A stretch of 14,439 bases of DNA from Nocardioides sp. GTDB taxonomy: Bacteria; Actinomycetota; Actinomycetes; Propionibacteriales; Nocardioidaceae. Positions 13,094-14,439 of this stretch are shown here, piece by piece; the stretch's first letter is position 1; each line of letters begins with the position of its first letter. Location of the stretch: NCBI GenBank assembly GCA_031177735.1, contig JAPSKJ010000036.1, positions 1 to 14,439 of the forward strand, written 5' to 3'. Under the pieces are notes generated by a model, which worked only from the letters and a program-made list of their open reading frames with translations, was not told the DNA's origin and made no database searches. A program made the position numbers and the translations under genes.

Positions 13094-14086
13094 TCAGCCG
13101 AGCAGCCGCGCGGCCTCGGTCGCCCAGTAGGTGAGGATCACGTCGGCGCCGGCGCGACGGATCGAGGTGAGCGTCTCCAGGATGGCCGACTCCCGGTCGA
13201 TCCAGCCGTGCGCGGCGGCGGCCTCCACCATGGCGTACTCGCCGGAGATGTTGTACGCCGCCACGGGCACGTCCACCGCGTCCCGCACGCGCCGCAGCAC
13301 GTCGAGGTAGGCCAGCGCCGGCTTGACCATCACCAGGTCGGCCCCCTCCGCCACGTCGAGGAGCGCCTCCCGCACGCCCTCCAGCGCGTTGGCAGGGTCC
13401 TGCTGGTAGGTGCGCCGGTCACCCTCGAGCGAGGAGTCCACGGCCTCGCGGAACGGCCCGAAGAACGCGGAGGCGTACTTCGCGGAGTAGGCCAGGATCG
13501 AGACGTCGGTGTGGCCGCCGCCGTCGAGCGCCTCGCGGATCACCCGGACCTGGCCGTCCATCATCCCGGAGGGGCCGACCATGTCGACGCCGGCGTGCGC
13601 CTGGGCCAGCGCCATGTCGGCGTACACCGCCAGGGTGCGGTCGTTGTCGACCCGGCCGTCGGGGGTGAGCACGCCGCAGTGACCGTGGTCGGTGAACTCG
13701 TCGAGGCACAGGTCGGCCATCACGGTGAGCGCGTCGCCGACCTCCGCGACCACGTCGAAGATGGCCAGGTTGAGGATGCCGCCCGGGTCGACCGCGCCGG
13801 AGCCGACGGCGTCCTTGGTCTCGGGGACCCCGAACAGCATCACCCCGCCGATGCCGGCCTCGGCCGCCTCGGTGACGGCCTTGAGCAGGCTGTCGCGGGT
13901 GTGCTGCACCACCCCGGGCATGGACGAGATCGGCTGCGGCTCGCGGAGGCCCTCGCGGACGAACAGCGGCAGCACCAGCTGGCGCGGCTCGACGCTCGTC
14001 TCCGCGACCATCCGGCGCAGCGCCGGCGTGGTGCGCAGCCGGCGCGGCCGGATCACCGGCGGGGTGAGGGGCAGCTCGGGGTTCAT
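13094..14086 (-). CDS. hemB: delta-aminolevulinic acid dehydratase (porphobilinogen synthase) HemB
   Basis: HemB condenses two 5-aminolevulinate molecules into porphobilinogen. The 330-residue protein has both active-site lysines: Lys203 in AYSAKYASAF and Lys255 in DLVMVKPALAYLD. The metal-site segment DLCLDEFTDHGHCG (125-138) keeps the first and third cysteines of the zinc triad (Cys127, Cys137), with Asp129 at the middle position: a mixed Cys/Asp site between the zinc CxCxC type and the Asp-rich magnesium type. The ATG at 14086 follows AGGAG by about 6 nt. Upstream lies the hemD end (45-nt gap), so hemD-hemB is probably one transcript. The Shine-Dalgarno overlaps a 14-bp palindrome. Confidence 0.95.
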   Translation of the reverse strand: MNPELPLTPPVIRPRRLRTTPALRRMVAETSVEPRQLVLPLFVREGLREPQPISSMPGVVQHTRDSLLKAVTEAAEAGIGGVMLFGVPETKDAVGSGAVDPGGILNLAIFDVVAEVGDALTVMADLCLDEFTDHGHCGVLTPDGRVDNDRTLAVYADMALAQAHAGVDMVGPSGMMDGQVRVIREALDGGGHTDVSILAYSAKYASAFFGPFREAVDSSLEGDRRTYQQDPANALEGVREALLDVAEGADLVMVKPALAYLDVLRRVRDAVDVPVAAYNISGEYAMVEAAAAHGWIDRESAILETLTSIRRAGADVILTYWATEAARLLG

Positions 14087-14093
14087 CTCGGCT

Positions 14094-14107
14094 CCTGACC
14101 GGTCAGG
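14094..14107. promoter_or_regulatory. hemB: 14-bp perfect palindrome overlapping the hemB ribosome binding site
   Basis: CCTGACCGGTCAGG is fully self-complementary and overlaps the AGGAG (minus strand, 14092-14096) that serves the hemB start. It could bind a dimeric regulator in the hemD-hemB gap. A palindrome with no loop folds poorly as an RNA hairpin. Confidence 0.4.
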
Positions 14108-14131
14108 CTTGCGGTGCGGGTCGTGGCGCCC

Positions 14132-14439
14132 TCACTCCGCCTTGGCCCGGGCGCGGCGCGCGGCGGGCTTGCGCTCGGAGGGCTTGGTGACGGGCTGGCC
14201 GGCCTCGAGCAGCGAGGCCCGCCGGGCGGCGCCGAAGTCGGCGAGTGCGTCGGTCAGCGCCTCGATGCTCGGGGTCGGCGACAGCACGTCGACGCGCAGG
14301 CCGTGCTCCTCGGCCGTCTTCGCGGTGGCCGGCCCGATCGCCGCGATGATCGTCGACGGGTGCGGCTTCCCGGCGATGCCGACCAGGTTGCGCACGGTCG
14401 AGGACGAGGTGAAGACGACGGCGTCGAACTTGCCGGTCT
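14132..14439 (-). CDS. hemD: uroporphyrinogen-III synthase HemD, partial (C-terminal end only)
   Basis: HemD cyclises hydroxymethylbilane to uroporphyrinogen III. Only the last 102 or so residues are inside the window; the frame is open to the right edge. TGKFDAVVFTSSSTVRN, then IAAIGPATAKTAEEHGLRVDV and PSIEALTDALADF, is the characteristic second domain (the TSSS and IGPATA loops). The final 25 residues are Lys/Arg/Ala-rich and likely disordered. Many actinobacteria fuse HemD to the methyltransferase CobA; whether that is so here cannot be seen. Placement next to hemB fits a hemC-hemD-hemB cluster. Confidence 0.9.
   Translation of the reverse strand, partial: TGKFDAVVFTSSSTVRNLVGIAGKPHPSTIIAAIGPATAKTAEEHGLRVDVLSPTPSIEALTDALADFGAARRASLLEAGQPVTKPSERKPAARRARAKAE

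Noticed and set aside
1..14439. Transposons, prophage, integrase, attachment sites, tRNA genes, CRISPR arrays
   Set aside because: No transposase or integrase motifs, no terminal inverted repeats, no tRNA-like cloverleaf and no regularly spaced repeats were seen; gene content and base use are uniform.

Overview
The window is very GC-rich, gene-dense and uses many GTG starts. Its gene content points to a high-GC actinobacterium, most like Nocardioides or a relative (Propionibacteriales); that placement is an inference from gene content and style. Every coding stretch looks like chromosomal housekeeping. I see no mobile element, tRNA, rRNA or CRISPR array. No search could be run, so family names rest on motifs I can read.

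Left part (1-4359), menaquinone: the 5' part of menE (minus strand, cut by the window edge) is divergent from a tight plus-strand cluster. That cluster holds two tandem, paralogous MFS transporters and menA, the DHNA prenyltransferase. An RNA hairpin closes it against a convergent minus-strand pair.

Centre-left (4357-5587), small unknowns: a maltokinase-cap-like (CG0192-type) protein and a DUF4229-type membrane protein run on the minus strand. They are divergent from a 75-residue membrane protein on the plus strand. The two divergent starts lie 44 bp apart, and each sits 6 nt behind a TANNNT -10 box, which suggests a pair of leaderless transcripts.

Centre (5588-11536), heme and cytochrome c: a six-gene minus-strand operon reads hemL, a histidine phosphatase, a ResA/TlpA-like thioredoxin lipoprotein, ccdA, resB and ccsB. 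Three of its junctions are 4-nt start/stop overlaps. The order matches the mycobacterial hemL-ccsA block (Rv0524-Rv0529). HemL makes 5-aminolevulinate for heme. CcdA and the thioredoxin pass reductant to apocytochrome cysteines outside the membrane. ResB and CcsB deliver and ligate heme (System II).

Right part (11537-14439): a secreted lytic transglycosylase with a Pro/Glu/Lys-rich linker and a small C-terminal module lies on the plus strand. It is convergent, across a strong 16-bp terminator, with hemB and the 3' end of hemD on the minus strand. The theme of the window is therefore respiratory-chain cofactors (menaquinone, heme, cytochrome c), with a cell-wall enzyme and a few unknown membrane proteins interspersed.

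No clearly new multi-gene system is visible. The best leads are the MFS pair inside the men locus, the divergent leaderless promoters, the unassigned phosphatase in the cytochrome c operon, and the unusual C-terminus of the transglycosylase.
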